Assembly (NCBI GenBank): GCA_006538405.1
Contig: BJKQ01000003.1
Location: 744,001 to 808,000 of the forward strand
Reading direction: 5' to 3'
Length of the DNA: 64,000 bases
DNA from: Hansfordia pulvinata
Lineage: Eukaryota > Ascomycota > Sordariomycetes > Xylariales
The position numbers and the translations under genes are program-made. Shown in pieces: positions 54,521-64,000 of the stretch. How positions within the stretch are numbered: position 1 is the stretch's first letter; each line of letters begins with the position of its first letter. Under the pieces are notes generated by a model, which saw only the letters and a list, made by a program, of their open reading frames with translations, ran no database searches and was not told where the DNA came from.

Positions 54521-55846
54521 CTACTCGCGACCCGTCGGGGCCTGGTCCTTGGGCGACAACCAGCAGTCCGGGTGCCAGTAGCTGTGGTGATCCTGCAGGG
54601 CCTCGAGGTTGCTCTTGTAGTCCATCACAAACGCCGCATCCGCCTGGCCTCCCCCTTTCTCGCCCTCTCCCTGCTTCGCTTTGCCCTTCTCATCCTTCTC
54701 CCACGTCCCCTCCGCCTTCTTCCCGACCCCCCACTCCCTCTCCCACCTCTCCTTGGCCTGGAACAGCGTCCCCTTGGTCCTCGATATCCGCTCCGCGCTC
54801 GCCTCCAGGAACCCAGCCCAGTACTCCTTCGGCGCCCTCGACTCCTCCTCCTCGCTCAGCATGCCCCGGCCGCCGCCTACCACGCGCCTCTCTCCCCCTC
54901 CCTCGGCCCCGGCACCGCCCTGCTCGACGGTGCTCGGCTGGTGGTGCGGGCTGCGGAACTTCGCCGAGATCTTGCCCAGCAGGAACCACAGCTTCGGGTC
55001 CCCCTCGACGGCGCCCGCCGCCGCCGCCGACGCCGCGGCGGCCCTCCGCCGGGCGGCGAGGGCGTCGGCGGAGGGCGAGGGGTGGCGCAGGACCTCGTCG
55101 GCGGTCTTCCCGTCGCGCTCCGCCTCGGCGTCCGCGAACACCGCCGCCGCCAGCCCGTGGAACCCGGCGTGGTCCCACCCGCCGCACTCGAAGCTCTCCG
55201 CCACCCTCTCGCGCGCCAGCGCCTGGAGCCCGCCCACCCCGTAGCGCATCGCGATGGCGCCGGCCAGCGCGTGCGTCCACGACGGGTGGTGCTTGCGCTC
55301 GTCGCTGCTCCCAGCGGCGGCGGCGGCGGCACCTCCGGCGGTGCCACCGCTGCTGCCGGTACCGCTGCCAGCGAGGGACAGCGCGCCCATTCTCTCCTCC
55401 AGGCGGACTTTCTCGGCGGGGGCGCCCGCGCCGGCTGCAGCAGCGGGGGAGGTGTAGCCGAAGGCGAAAGCGGACAGGCTGGAGGGGTAGTCTTCGGCGC
55501 TGTTGTGGTAAACGCCCCCCGACTCGACGGCATAGTCCCGGCTGTACATGTATTCGAGCATGAGCTCGAGGGCTCGGGGCTGGAACTGAACCTCCAGCTT
55601 GCTGTTGCCGGTTTTCTGAAGCTCAGTTATTATTGTCAGCCTTATCAACGATAAAGGGCGGGTAGAGCAAGATATGACTGAGAGACTGACGCGAAGCTCC
55701 CGCTCAATCACGGCCGACTGCGGGCAGACTATGACCCGGTGCACTGGGTACTCTTTGCCCCGGCAGACCAGCGCCATGTCGCTGTACGCGCCGGTCTGGA
55801 GAAGGCCCGGGATGTGGCTGTGGACGGCGCTCGATGGCTCCCACAT
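54521..55846 (-). CDS. BTB/POZ domain protein D, divergent and GC-rich
   Basis: Exons 55846-55691 and 55615-54521 with a 75-nt intron; 416 residues. The BTB core is clear: LLQTGAYSDMALVCRGKEYP, VIVCPQSAVIERELR, then LEVQFQPRALELMLEYMYSR after the splice. It differs from its neighbours by long Gly/Ala/Ser-rich inserts (GSGTGSSGGTAGGAAAAAA; ALAARRRAAAASAAAAGA) and much higher GC. The EYWAGFLEASAERI block aligns with PPEFWLGF/LAY of B and C. The C-terminus is a Lys/Glu/Gly-rich stretch ending YWHPDCWLSPKDQ, so only one cysteine of the presumed Cys4 site remains. The intron has a length divisible by three and no in-frame stop, so an unspliced product would simply gain 25 residues. Start at 55846 by homology to the short N-termini of B and C. 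It may be evolving fast or have a changed role. Confidence 0.8.
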   Translation of the reverse strand: MWEPSSAVHSHIPGLLQTGAYSDMALVCRGKEYPVHRVIVCPQSAVIERELRVSLSVISCSTRPLSLIRLTIITELQKTGNSKLEVQFQPRALELMLEYMYSRDYAVESGGVYHNSAEDYPSSLSAFAFGYTSPAAAAGAGAPAEKVRLEERMGALSLAGSGTGSSGGTAGGAAAAAAGSSDERKHHPSWTHALAGAIAMRYGVGGLQALARERVAESFECGGWDHAGFHGLAAAVFADAEAERDGKTADEVLRHPSPSADALAARRRAAAASAAAAGAVEGDPKLWFLLGKISAKFRSPHHQPSTVEQGGAGAEGGGERRVVGGGRGMLSEEEESRAPKEYWAGFLEASAERISRTKGTLFQAKERWEREWGVGKKAEGTWEKDEKGKAKQGEGEKGGGQADAAFVMDYKSNLEALQDHHSYWHPDCWLSPKDQAPTGRE

Positions 55847-56872
55847 GGTGGCAGTAGCAAGTCTTGTTGACTCTGTGATGAGCGATGCTTGATATTCGGG
55901 AGAGTCGCTTCGGGTCTTCGGGAGTGGAGGCCTCGAAGTGTACCGATGCAAGGAGAATGGGCAAAAGAAGGGAATCCCTAGCCCAGAAGAATGATGAGAG
56001 TGTTGACTGATGCTGATGACTGTGGATGTCTGTACAGCAGATCTCTTCTTGTCCCTGATGGCCAATCCATCTGATTATATACAGCTTCCGAAGACTGAGA
56101 AGCCTTTGCTCTGCAGGCACGGGTCAGAGAGCAGGCATCCCAGGCCGGGCCGGGCAGGTCTGGGATGCTTCTGGCAAGAGTCATCCGAAGGCTCTTTTCC
56201 CAAGTTTGGTCATCAGCGCGACATCACCGACAGTTTGCTGCCCTATGCCCGCCTCGGCTTTTCTAGACTGCTCACTTCAGAGAGTCTGGTCACCTCGAGT
56301 GCCGGAGCGCCGCAAGCCGACGCGCCCTTCGCCTGGTCTTTTCAAATCTGCAAGCCTCGTGTTTGTACCGTTTGCTCCTTTGACTCAAGGAAATGCCGTT
56401 CAGAAGAACTTGAAGATGCCTGGTGATTTTCTAACGAGCCTGACACAGCCTTGCACACGTCGTCCTTCATTCATTATGCCATTGCGTGGTTTCTTCGTCC
56501 GACATACACACAAGTCAGAGTCCGATTCTAGATTGAAGTTCGACCCAGGAGATACGCAAGTACACTTTCTGTTTAGCTTTTTGATTCGTTATCCAGTGAA
56601 AATGTATATAGCAATCATCAGTGTCATCGCTCGTTGTCGTCATCGTAAGTCGTCATCAGTCGTAAAGCAGAGGTCGTGAAAGTCGTGAGAAAACGCGCCA
56701 TGGACAAAAATCCCTTGAGACCAAGTCCCCCGTTCCTCCAGCTCCCCCAATCTCTTTTTCAGCCCGGCACAGGACACCGAAGGTGCTTTTATTGCGAGAC
56801 TGCATCGTCGTTGCCGGTCTCTTTCCTCTTCCCCCTCTCCACCTTCCCTCCTCTCTTTTCAACAATGCCTCG
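55847..56872. other. Intergenic region
   Basis: 1.0 kb upstream of BTB D and downstream of the CorA-like gene. No supportable gene. Confidence 0.55.
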
Positions 56873-58109
56873 TCACCCGAAAGGCCCCCACGCCCGCCGG
56901 GACGCGCCCTTGGCCTCGGGGGACCCTCCGTTCGACTCGCTGCCGGTGTAGCTCGCGCTGCCGTTGCCCCTGTGGCGCATCTCCAGGTCTCCGTCCTCCA
57001 GGCTATGCTCCTCCCGCCCATCCCGCTGATGGCGGGAGCGGCGGTGCAGTGAGAAGAGCGATTTCCACTCCGGCTGCCGGCCGCCGCCGCCGTCGTCGTC
57101 GTCCTCCTCCCGCTTCTTCCCCCGGAACAGACCGCCCTCTTCTCCTCCCCCACCACCAACCCCGACGTGCCGGGCGACGAACCGGGGCAGCTTCTTCTCG
57201 AAGAAGGGCCCGCCGCCGATGACGTAGAGGACGAGCAGGCTGATGGGCGTGGCGACGCAGAAGAAGACCCAGTACGTGGCGGTCAGCGAGGGGACGTCCG
57301 GGGTCATGCTGAAGAAACTGGAGACGAAGCTCAGGGGCGCGAAGACGATGGCCAGGTGCGACAGGCGCGTCAGCGACGTGTTCTGGTCCACCGCCCGCTT
57401 GTTCTCCTCAAACGTCGCCAGCGCCGTCGCCACCGTCGTCAGCCGGTCCGTCCGCCGCACCAGCTCCAGCAGGTCCGCCTCGATCCGGTCAAAGTCGGGC
57501 CGCAGGTCCGCCAGCCGGTGGCCTCCGCTGTCGTCGTCGTCGTAACCGTTGTCGTCGTCGTCGTAGTCAGAGTTGTCGTTGACTTCTTCGCCCCAATCCT
57601 CCCTGTCGCGAGGGTGATGGCGGTGGCGGCGGCGGCGGTGGGGGTAGTAATCGTCGTCGCGATCGTCATACCATCCGCCCCCTCTCCTCCGCCCGCGACC
57701 ACCAGCGCCAGCACCAGCACCAGCACCAGCACCAGCACCAGCACCAGCACCAGCACCACCCCTCCTACCCCCATACCGCCGTCTCCCTCCCCCGTAGTAC
57801 CGTCGCCACGGCGGAACAGTCGCTCCTTGGTGTCGCGCACCATGCGCAGGAACTGCGGCAGCCGCCGGCGCCAGGTGTGCGACTTGTCGAGCGACGCGTC
57901 GACGCCCCGGTCGCCCTGCCGGAACGAGGGCCTCTCCAGCTCCCACTCGCACTGCCGCAGGCGCGCGTCGATGTACAAGCCGAGGGTCAGCCACTCGGCG
58001 CACACAATCTGCGCCGCCCGGAACGCCATCGCCCGTGGGTCCCGCGCCACCTCGGCCGCGTCCTCGGGCCGCGTGTGGTGCTCGATCAGGTGCAGCAGCT
58101 TGTCGAACA

Positions 58110-58147
<38 letters not shown>

Positions 58148-58389
58148 GGGGCCCGGCTGCTTCTGGTGTTGCTGCTGCTGTGAGGGGGTCCATCTTTGTC
58201 GGCCGTCCCCTCCACTCTGGGTTCCGAGGGTTGTGTCACCGTCTGTTCGGCGGCGTGCTGCGAGCCTGCTGCCCCCGCGTGCGTCGGGGCGTTGTGGAAC
58301 GGCCTGTATCCTCCCCAGAGAGGACAGCCCTGCTTCACCGTCGGGTCGACAACGAGGACTCCTGTTGTAGCTATGGGATCAGCATGGTT

Positions 58390-58421
<32 letters not shown>

Positions 58422-59719
58422 CCTCGGGCTGTCAACATTGGAGAACCCGGGGGCGTTCGGGTGTCCCATCCAAAACGTACCGACGTCGCCCTGGCCAGCC
58501 TGCCGCGGACGGATCCACATGGACATCTTGGATCTCAGGAGCGCCACCACTGCGCTCTCCGACTTTGCGCCCGGCTTGCTGCTCTTCGGCTTGCCGCTGC
58601 CGTGCTTGGCGTCGGCGGGCTTGGCGCCGTCGCGGTTGCTGGACTTGCTGCGGGATCTGTTGCTGGCCGGCTTCTCACTCATCATCATCATCTTGGACTC
58701 GCGCTCGCATTTGTCGTCGAATATGGACGTGTGCATCGAGTCGTCCTCGAAGCGGCGGAGGACGTTGAAGTATCCGACGTCGATCTGCGCCTGCTCAAAG
58801 TGCTCCTCTGTCTGGAAGTATCGCTGCTGCGAGTAGGCGAGGTGGAAGTGAGGACGGCTGCGCGACACCACGTCCAGGTCTGGCAGTTCGGCCCACGGGT
58901 CGCGCACATTGCTCCACTGCCGGCCGTCCGATTAGCTTGGCTTGGCTTGCGCCGGTTCACAGCAGCGTTCGTGACTGACGGGAAGACAAGTCTTACCAGG
59001 AAATCGTTGATATGCTCTCGGAAAAAGAGGGGGTCTATCTGCAGCCTCGAGCCCAGCATCTCCACCAGGTCGCGTGAGAGATCCTCGACAATGTATAGCC
59101 TGGTCGTGCCCGGGGCGGGCCGTCTTGGAGGAGGGCGGCATCGAGGTCCGCAAAGTTGTCCTTCCGGGACACGTTCACGGTGGCGGCGGCGGCGGCTCCG
59201 GCAGCAGCGCCGGCTGCGTGCGAGTAGTCGACGACAGCCACCTTGATCTTGGTGGCGCGGCGGGCGCGGATCGTCGCCTCGTACTCCTTGATCCAGTTCC
59301 ACTTCATGGGACAGGTTGTGACCTCCATCCAGTGCGCCAGCTCTTGCAGGTGCGGGAACTCGCCCTCGGACAGTTGCTTGATGTGCTTGTAATACGGTCG
59401 CGCGTCGACATCACTCTCATTCCTGCAGTCGGTCTCTCGTCTCTGGTGAGCGGGGTTTTCCGGGATGGGATGGGATGGGATTAGATGATTATAGGAACGT
59501 AACGTACGGGTAAGCCCACTCGTTGGGAATGTCGTTGAGCTGGTAGACATCTCCGTAGAAATAACGGTCTTCCCCATGGTATCGATGGGGGGTCAGTGCC
59601 TCGAGAGACTGGAGATTGCTGGATGCCCTGGCAGCTTCCTGGATGCGCTGCTGCTTGCTCTTCTCCCGGCGCTTATCCTCCTCCTTGGCGTCTTTGAAGG
59701 TGAACCTTTTGGCGCCCAT
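56873..59719 (-). CDS. CorA-like divalent-cation transporter, frame broken twice
   Basis: A fungal CorA/ZntB-like membrane protein, about 854 residues if intact. Exons 59719-59508, 59422-58997, 58916-58481 and 58361-56873. The large N-terminal domain includes DVYQLNDIPNEWAYP, YKHIKQLSEGEFPHLQELAH, INDFL joined to WSNVRDPWAELPDLD, and GVLVVDPTVKQGCPLWGGYR. Near the C-terminus come a helix with FDRIEADLLELVRRTDRLTT, then two membrane segments, LSHLAIVFAPLSFVSSFFSM and YWVFFCVATPISLLVLYVIG. The pore motif Gly-Met-Asn of bacterial CorA is absent at the end of the first (FSMT instead), as in many fungal relatives, so the ion is uncertain. Low-complexity inserts are poly-Ser (CGA repeat), Gly-Ala (GCACCA repeat) and Asp/Tyr runs. 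Breaks: G4 59112-59115 (one C short on the coding strand) and somewhere between 57560 and 57830, most simply C5 57789-57793. Start may be 59719 or 59746. Confidence 0.8.
57709..57758. repeat. Hexanucleotide (AGCACC)n repeat inside the CorA-like CDS
   Basis: About eight units. On the coding strand it gives alternating Gly-Ala in the favoured frame and Val-Leu in the neighbouring one. Confidence 0.9.
58111..58145. repeat. (CGA)n repeat inside the CorA-like CDS
   Basis: About eleven units, encoding a serine run on the minus strand. Confidence 0.9.
58394..58422. repeat. (GA)n repeat in intron 3 of the CorA-like gene
   Basis: Dinucleotide run inside the 119-nt intron 58362-58480. On the transcript strand it is a CT tract, close to the 3' splice site. 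Confidence 0.85.
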
Positions 59720-61889
59720 GTTCGCGTTTGCGTGCGGCGACAACAACGAGACGAGATTTCGGGGTTCGGGAAGAGAGCCTCACGAGACACTACGGATGTT
59801 ATATGATCCCGCCCCCAGCCACCCACGCTGTGCTGCGTACGAGTACTCGTATGAGGGGGCCGCAATCCATCCACATGCTGGGGGAAAAAAGGGCCTGCCT
59901 GCATGCTGTGTGTGCATGGGTGTTCAGCAGGCTGTCGGCAGGCGAGAGGCCGCTCGAAGCAGACTGGCCCGCTTCGAGCTCAGCCGTCCGGCAATCCCTC
60001 ATTACCGGCGGCGCTTACGATACGAACACTCGTCGCACACACGCACAGATCAGATCAGAACAGCCAGCCGCCTGCGGGCACGAATCCGATGCCGCAGACG
60101 TCGGTCGGTCGGGGGGCGGAGCCACAGTACTCCAGTCATACCTAAGGTAGTGTGCATCGTTAGCTGGCGGGAGCGGGCGGGCGGGAAGGCGGGCCAGTCC
60201 ATACCACCCTTGTCCTCGTTTCCCGACCGCAGCAGCAGGGGTTCGAGCGGGAGACTTGTACTCCGTACGAGACCTGTGGATCGGGTCAATGATGGGTTAA
60301 ATAGAAATGGATGGATAAGTGGTGGTGGTATTGATGTTGTAGAGGGAAGAGATTCCCAGTCTGTCTGATCCCAGTACAGACTGCCTTTATGCCCATTACC
60401 ACGGTCGTGCCTTCCACCCGATGGAGGGCCCGTTGATGATGATGGATGGAACAGGTCCGCCCAGCCGATGCGATGCGGATGTGCTGGCTGTATTCGTACT
60501 ATGGATTGTTCGGTAGGCCGAGGGGCGGGAGCAGATTGTGTCTGGCTCTGTGGCAATCTCTTGATCCCATTTCTCTTCCAATTGCTTGTAATCCAAGGCT
60601 CAATTCCACTCACTTCCATGTTCCGAGGTCAAGTCAGTCTCAAGTCGTATTATAGAAGCTTGGTGATTAGCCCGCATGGAAGCTCGCTCGGACTCTTCCA
60701 CCCCTGTCACCTCTCTGGGCACGGCCAGGACAAACGAGTTCTGCTGGCACACGGGCATCTCCGTGCATCTATCTAAATGCGGATGCTACAATAAGTACCT
60801 ATGCTCGTGGCTGAAGCCTGTGGAATTCAAGAGACCCTCACTGGAACAGCTGACCACTGACAAACTCGGCTCCGTCGCCAAGGGGGTGCATGAGATGGTA
60901 GTGGCGTGTGCGAGCATGACCGCGATGGCAAAGTCGAGCTGTGTGGCGGCCGCGATAGGTATAATCGGCGAAGTAAGTACTCGTCGCCGACCAGCTCGCG
61001 ATGGTCAAGATGCCTGCAGCCTCTAACCCAGTCTGCCAATCTGGCTGGCAGGATCACTCACTCTGGACCCAGCTTGGCGATTGACCCAGGCCCTGTGGCG
61101 GTGACTTTCGACGAGCCTTCTCCGGTAGCGTTCCCAGCCTCCCCTGATTGGGCGTAATATCGTGCACTTGCTAAAGCAGTCGCGAGGTGATGTGGTCGAG
61201 TCGTTTCACCACACATTGACACAATAACATCCATGAACCTAGCAGCAGGCAGTTCCGACTGGGTTGTGATGATTCCATTCACCACAGTGAGAAAGCCACC
61301 TTTGCCTTGATCCTCTCGTCGTCGCTGAGGCTTCCGCGGGACCTCCGTGGGAAAGAGACACAGTGTATGTACCTTGGGTAGTCCGGCCAGGTTCCGCCTT
61401 TCCTTATGGCTCGTTGGCTGTCGTCCTTGGTCGATGGTAGGTGCAGTCCGACGACCATCACGCCGGAGCCTTGCTGACCTTAGTTTCGGGTTCCATATCG
61501 AAGGCCACCGGAACGAGAAAAACCTCTTACAGGTGAGGCAGTCGGTGGCTGTGAGGGCGACCACGAGGCAGTTGCGACCATCGCTCGGCCGCCGAACCAG
61601 ATCCAATGAAAGATAAACAAGAAATGAATTAAGAAAAGAGCAAGGTCGCATTCGGTGGTATACTGCCCTGATCCCCAAACGCCATGTGCTGTGAGTCCCT
61701 GTTACTCCCGTAGCCGCCATCCCGTCAATGCTGTTCCGATCTGCCACTGTCTTCTTCACAGTGGAAAACAAAGTCAATGCTTAGATATCACTCTTTAAGC
61801 GCGGCCTTCTCGGGGCCTCATTAGCGCTGCGTCTCGTCTACTTTGCGGTGCGCGCTCCCAGGACGCGCCCCGCTCAACGAGATACCTCC
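59720..61889. other. Intergenic region
   Basis: 2.2 kb upstream of the CorA-like gene and downstream of ICE2. It contains a perfect 14-bp palindrome TACGAGTACTCGTA (59838-59851), TACCTAAGGTA (60139-60149) and TACTCCGTA (60259-60267). No supportable gene; ORFs near 59616-60368 and 60050-60619 overlap each other in opposite directions without motifs. Confidence 0.6.
59838..59851. promoter_or_regulatory. 14-bp perfect palindrome TACGAGTACTCGTA upstream of the CorA-like gene
   Basis: About 120 bases before the CorA-like start codon. Possible binding site for a dimeric factor; the half site recurs elsewhere in the window, so it may equally be a dispersed motif. Confidence 0.4.
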
Positions 61890-63283
61890 TCAATCCGTCT
61901 TCCAATGGTTGACGAGACTTCCATCACTGTCGTCGTTGCCGAGATACAGCTCGATGGCATACAGACTCATGGTGATGGCCACGTTGACCCATCGCCAAGT
62001 ATTGCCCCCAGCGTCGCCGTCGCGCAGTGTCCAGCCATCCTCCCCACCGTTGGTTGTGAAGTGTTGCAGGAGCAGACTCGTGTAGACTGCGATCAAGATG
62101 GACGGCGAGAACCAGGACACAAAACCCAGGAGACGGTTGGCGCCGTCAGTCTCATCCAGCGATGGCTCCTGCATAATTGCTCGGGCGCCAGACTCACGCA
62201 CGGCCGGGATGATGCGGGTGGCGGAGTAAAAGACGATGATGCGGTAGAAGAGGGAAATCATGACGGATGGCGCAACCGTCTGGAAGGCGGCATGGAGCAG
62301 ACTGAGCGACGAGTAGACAGCGGAGGGCAGAGAGCCCATCAAATGCAGCAGAGTCGAGTAACTGGCCATAATGATGGGCGGCAGAGGTGGAAATTCAGGT
62401 TGGCTCGCCGCCTGCTCAGCGGCAGCAGCCTGGGCCTCTGCGGACTGCACGTAGTCGGTGAAGATTTGATATATGCAGAGCACGATGTAGGCGAAAAGCA
62501 GGGAGGACTCGACCGGGTTTCCGCGCCCAGTCCCAATACCCAGGGCACACAGAAAGACGGCCGATGTAACGGTCACGCCAATGAGGGTGGCGTCGAGGTT
62601 GTTGATCGAAGGGAAGGAGGCGACGCGCCAGAGGAAGTAGACGGCACTGGCGATGACCGAGGCCGAAAACATGAGAAGAATAAGCTGGAGCGGCGGTCAG
62701 CATTCATCATCGCCATTGGTATCAAGGATCCGCAAAACGGGAGGAAAGGGACACTTACGACCCAAGTATCGCTTCGGCCACGGTTGACGAGCCATCTGGA
62801 GATCTGGCCAAGAGCCTGGATAACCAAAAGAGTGCAGAAGCCTTCGAGCAACTGGAATACAGGGCTGGAATAGCGCAAGGTCTTGTCCCAGCTACCCAGC
62901 ATGACAGACTCGAGAATGCCGCCGTCGCCGAAGAACCAGTCATGCCAGGAGGCGTGCTGCTTCTGGGTGTCGAATCCAGCAATGGTGCGGGAGACCCAGT
63001 CAGAGCTGTTGGCGTCGACGGCGAACTGATGCAAAGACCAGATCAGCAGCACAGGGACAACCGCCCACTGAGCAGCCTGGAAGAGGGCCGAGATGGACCA
63101 GCGGAAGCGGGAGTTCTCTGGAGTTAGGAGCTTGGCAAAACTGTAGAGGAAGTAGAAGGAGAAAAGGGCAAGGCTGTAAGCCAAGCCGCTGTCCTGGCCG
63201 CCAACATCGAAAGAGATGGGAATGGAAAGGACGACTGTGAAGAGAAAGATGACGCTAAAGGCGACGCTGAAGAACCACCACAT
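61890..63283 (-). CDS. Ice2 family ER membrane protein
   Basis: A polytopic ER protein. Yeast Ice2 is needed for cortical ER inheritance and links lipid droplets and the ER during lipid synthesis. Exons 63283-62759 and 62684-61890 with a 74-nt intron; 439 residues, the family's usual length. Several hydrophobic spans are visible, such as WFFSVAFSVIFLFTVVLSIP at the N-terminus, LAYSLALFSFYFLYSF, WAVVPVLLIWSLHQF, MFSASVIASAVYFLW, TVTSAVFLCALGIG and YIVLCIYQIF. Other recognisable pieces are SWHDWFFGDGGILESVMLGS, MISLFYRIIVFYSATRIIPA and VNVAITMSLYAIELYLG near the end. Splice phase 0 joins DTWV to LILLMFSA. The assignment rests on the overall pattern and length; I am fairly confident. The start is the first ATG of the frame and gives an immediate membrane segment. 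Confidence 0.88.
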
Positions 63284-64000
63284 GGAAGCGGAGTAGCCGC
63301 GCCGGAGCGGCGAGGCGGGAGGTGAAGCCGAGAGGCGCGGTGGGTGATATCGAGGTGGTGATCACGCCGGCGCTGGGGGCCCGAGGCAGGGCGACCGGGT
63401 GCGAGGGTCGGAGGTGTATGGTACGGAAAGGCGCGGCAAGGCGCAGGAGATGGATGGAGCCGTGCGCCAGGTGAATCTCTCGAGATGGCAAGGAGCTTTG
63501 CGAAGCTATCAGGGCGCGCTCCAGGGCAGGAGAATCGGGCAAGACTCGACTGCGAGAGGGGGGGACCGCAGCAAGGTCGAGCGAGGCGTCGGCGATTGCA
63601 AGTGGGAGAGGACTGCGCAGTGGCAAGCAGGCGGGCGAGGCTCCTGGCAAGGTGTGAGAAGCACGCGAGCGTTGTGAGAAACTGGTGGAGGAGATATGGC
63701 AGCGGCAGAATTATCTCGGGCGGGGGGCGGGTCGTCGATCGGTGTGACGGCGCACGAGAGATGGCGAGATTGAGGTCAAGGTCGGTGACAATAATGAAGT
63801 CGAGGCCGAGATTGAGGGTGGCGGGGGATGAAGCGCGCGGTGGGTGGTGGTGAAGAGCTTGGGTGGGCGGCCGTCAAACCGTGATGGCCAAAAGATTACA
63901 ACAGATCACGGCGGAAAGTGCTTGCAGGGTAGGTGGCGACTGCCTTGTCGGTCCCTTGCGTGCGTGCACGCCTTCTCGGCCCTCCGTAGTACCAGTACTG
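63284..64000. other. ICE2 upstream region
   Basis: Promoter and 5' leader of ICE2; purine-rich on the plus strand, hence pyrimidine-rich on the transcript. ORFs here are shadows. Nothing else seen before the window ends. Confidence 0.5.

Noticed and set aside
54401..55654. 417-codon plus-strand ORF over BTB D
   Set aside because: Arg/Leu/Pro-rich shadow of a very GC-rich gene; the minus strand carries the recognisable BTB domain.
57167..58183. 338-codon plus-strand ORF over the CorA-like gene
   Set aside because: Low-complexity shadow (Val, Arg and Ser-Thr runs) of the coding strand repeats.

Overview
The window is nuclear DNA from a filamentous ascomycete (Pezizomycotina, probably Sordariomycetes; the class is inferred from gene content). 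It has GC-rich coding sequence, short GT-AG introns (46 to 262 nt), genes on both strands, long intergenic stretches full of microsatellites, and fungal-type proteins such as an Anp1-type mannosyltransferase, an Ice2 protein and fungal BTB proteins. I support 23 protein-coding genes. I saw no convincing tRNA, rRNA, transposon, CRISPR array or viral sequence.

Layout. 0-10.5 kb: type II 3-dehydroquinase (-), cytochrome P450 (+, two frame breaks), kinase-like protein A (-), and a STAND-like/ankyrin protein (-). 13.8-36 kb is mainly housekeeping: Anp1/Van1 mannosyltransferase (+, one frame break), complex III subunit QCR7 (-), mitochondrial NAD-type carrier (+), sphingolipid delta-4 desaturase (+), VAP/Scs2 (-), UBA-UBX protein (+, two frame breaks), 60S ribosomal protein P1 (-), and a DUF2408/UPF0662 protein (+). 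37.8-49 kb: Ure2-type glutathione transferase (+), BTB protein A (-), MYND-finger protein (-), an unknown 377-aa protein (+), a probable mitochondrial unknown (-), and kinase-like protein B (-, paralogue of A). 50.8-56 kb: a tandem of three BTB genes (B, C, D; all -). 56.8-63.3 kb: CorA-like transporter (-, two frame breaks) and Ice2 (-).

There is no operon-like or obvious biosynthetic-cluster organisation. Several housekeeping genes act on related membrane processes (DES1, VAP, ICE2 and ANP1 in the ER and Golgi; QCR7 and the NAD carrier in mitochondria), but nothing in the layout shows co-regulation.

The main points of interest are these. (1) A four-member BTB family shares one intron position, and three members end in a candidate four-cysteine zinc site. 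(2) Two paralogous kinase-fold genes lie 41 kb apart, both with His in place of the catalytic-loop Asn. (3) Seven frame breaks in four otherwise intact genes can each be explained by one base missing from a short C or G run, which points to homopolymer errors in the assembly rather than gene decay. (4) Short palindromic motifs (TACCTAAGGTA, TACTCCGTA, GTACGAGTAC) are scattered between genes and in one intron, far above chance for the first of them.
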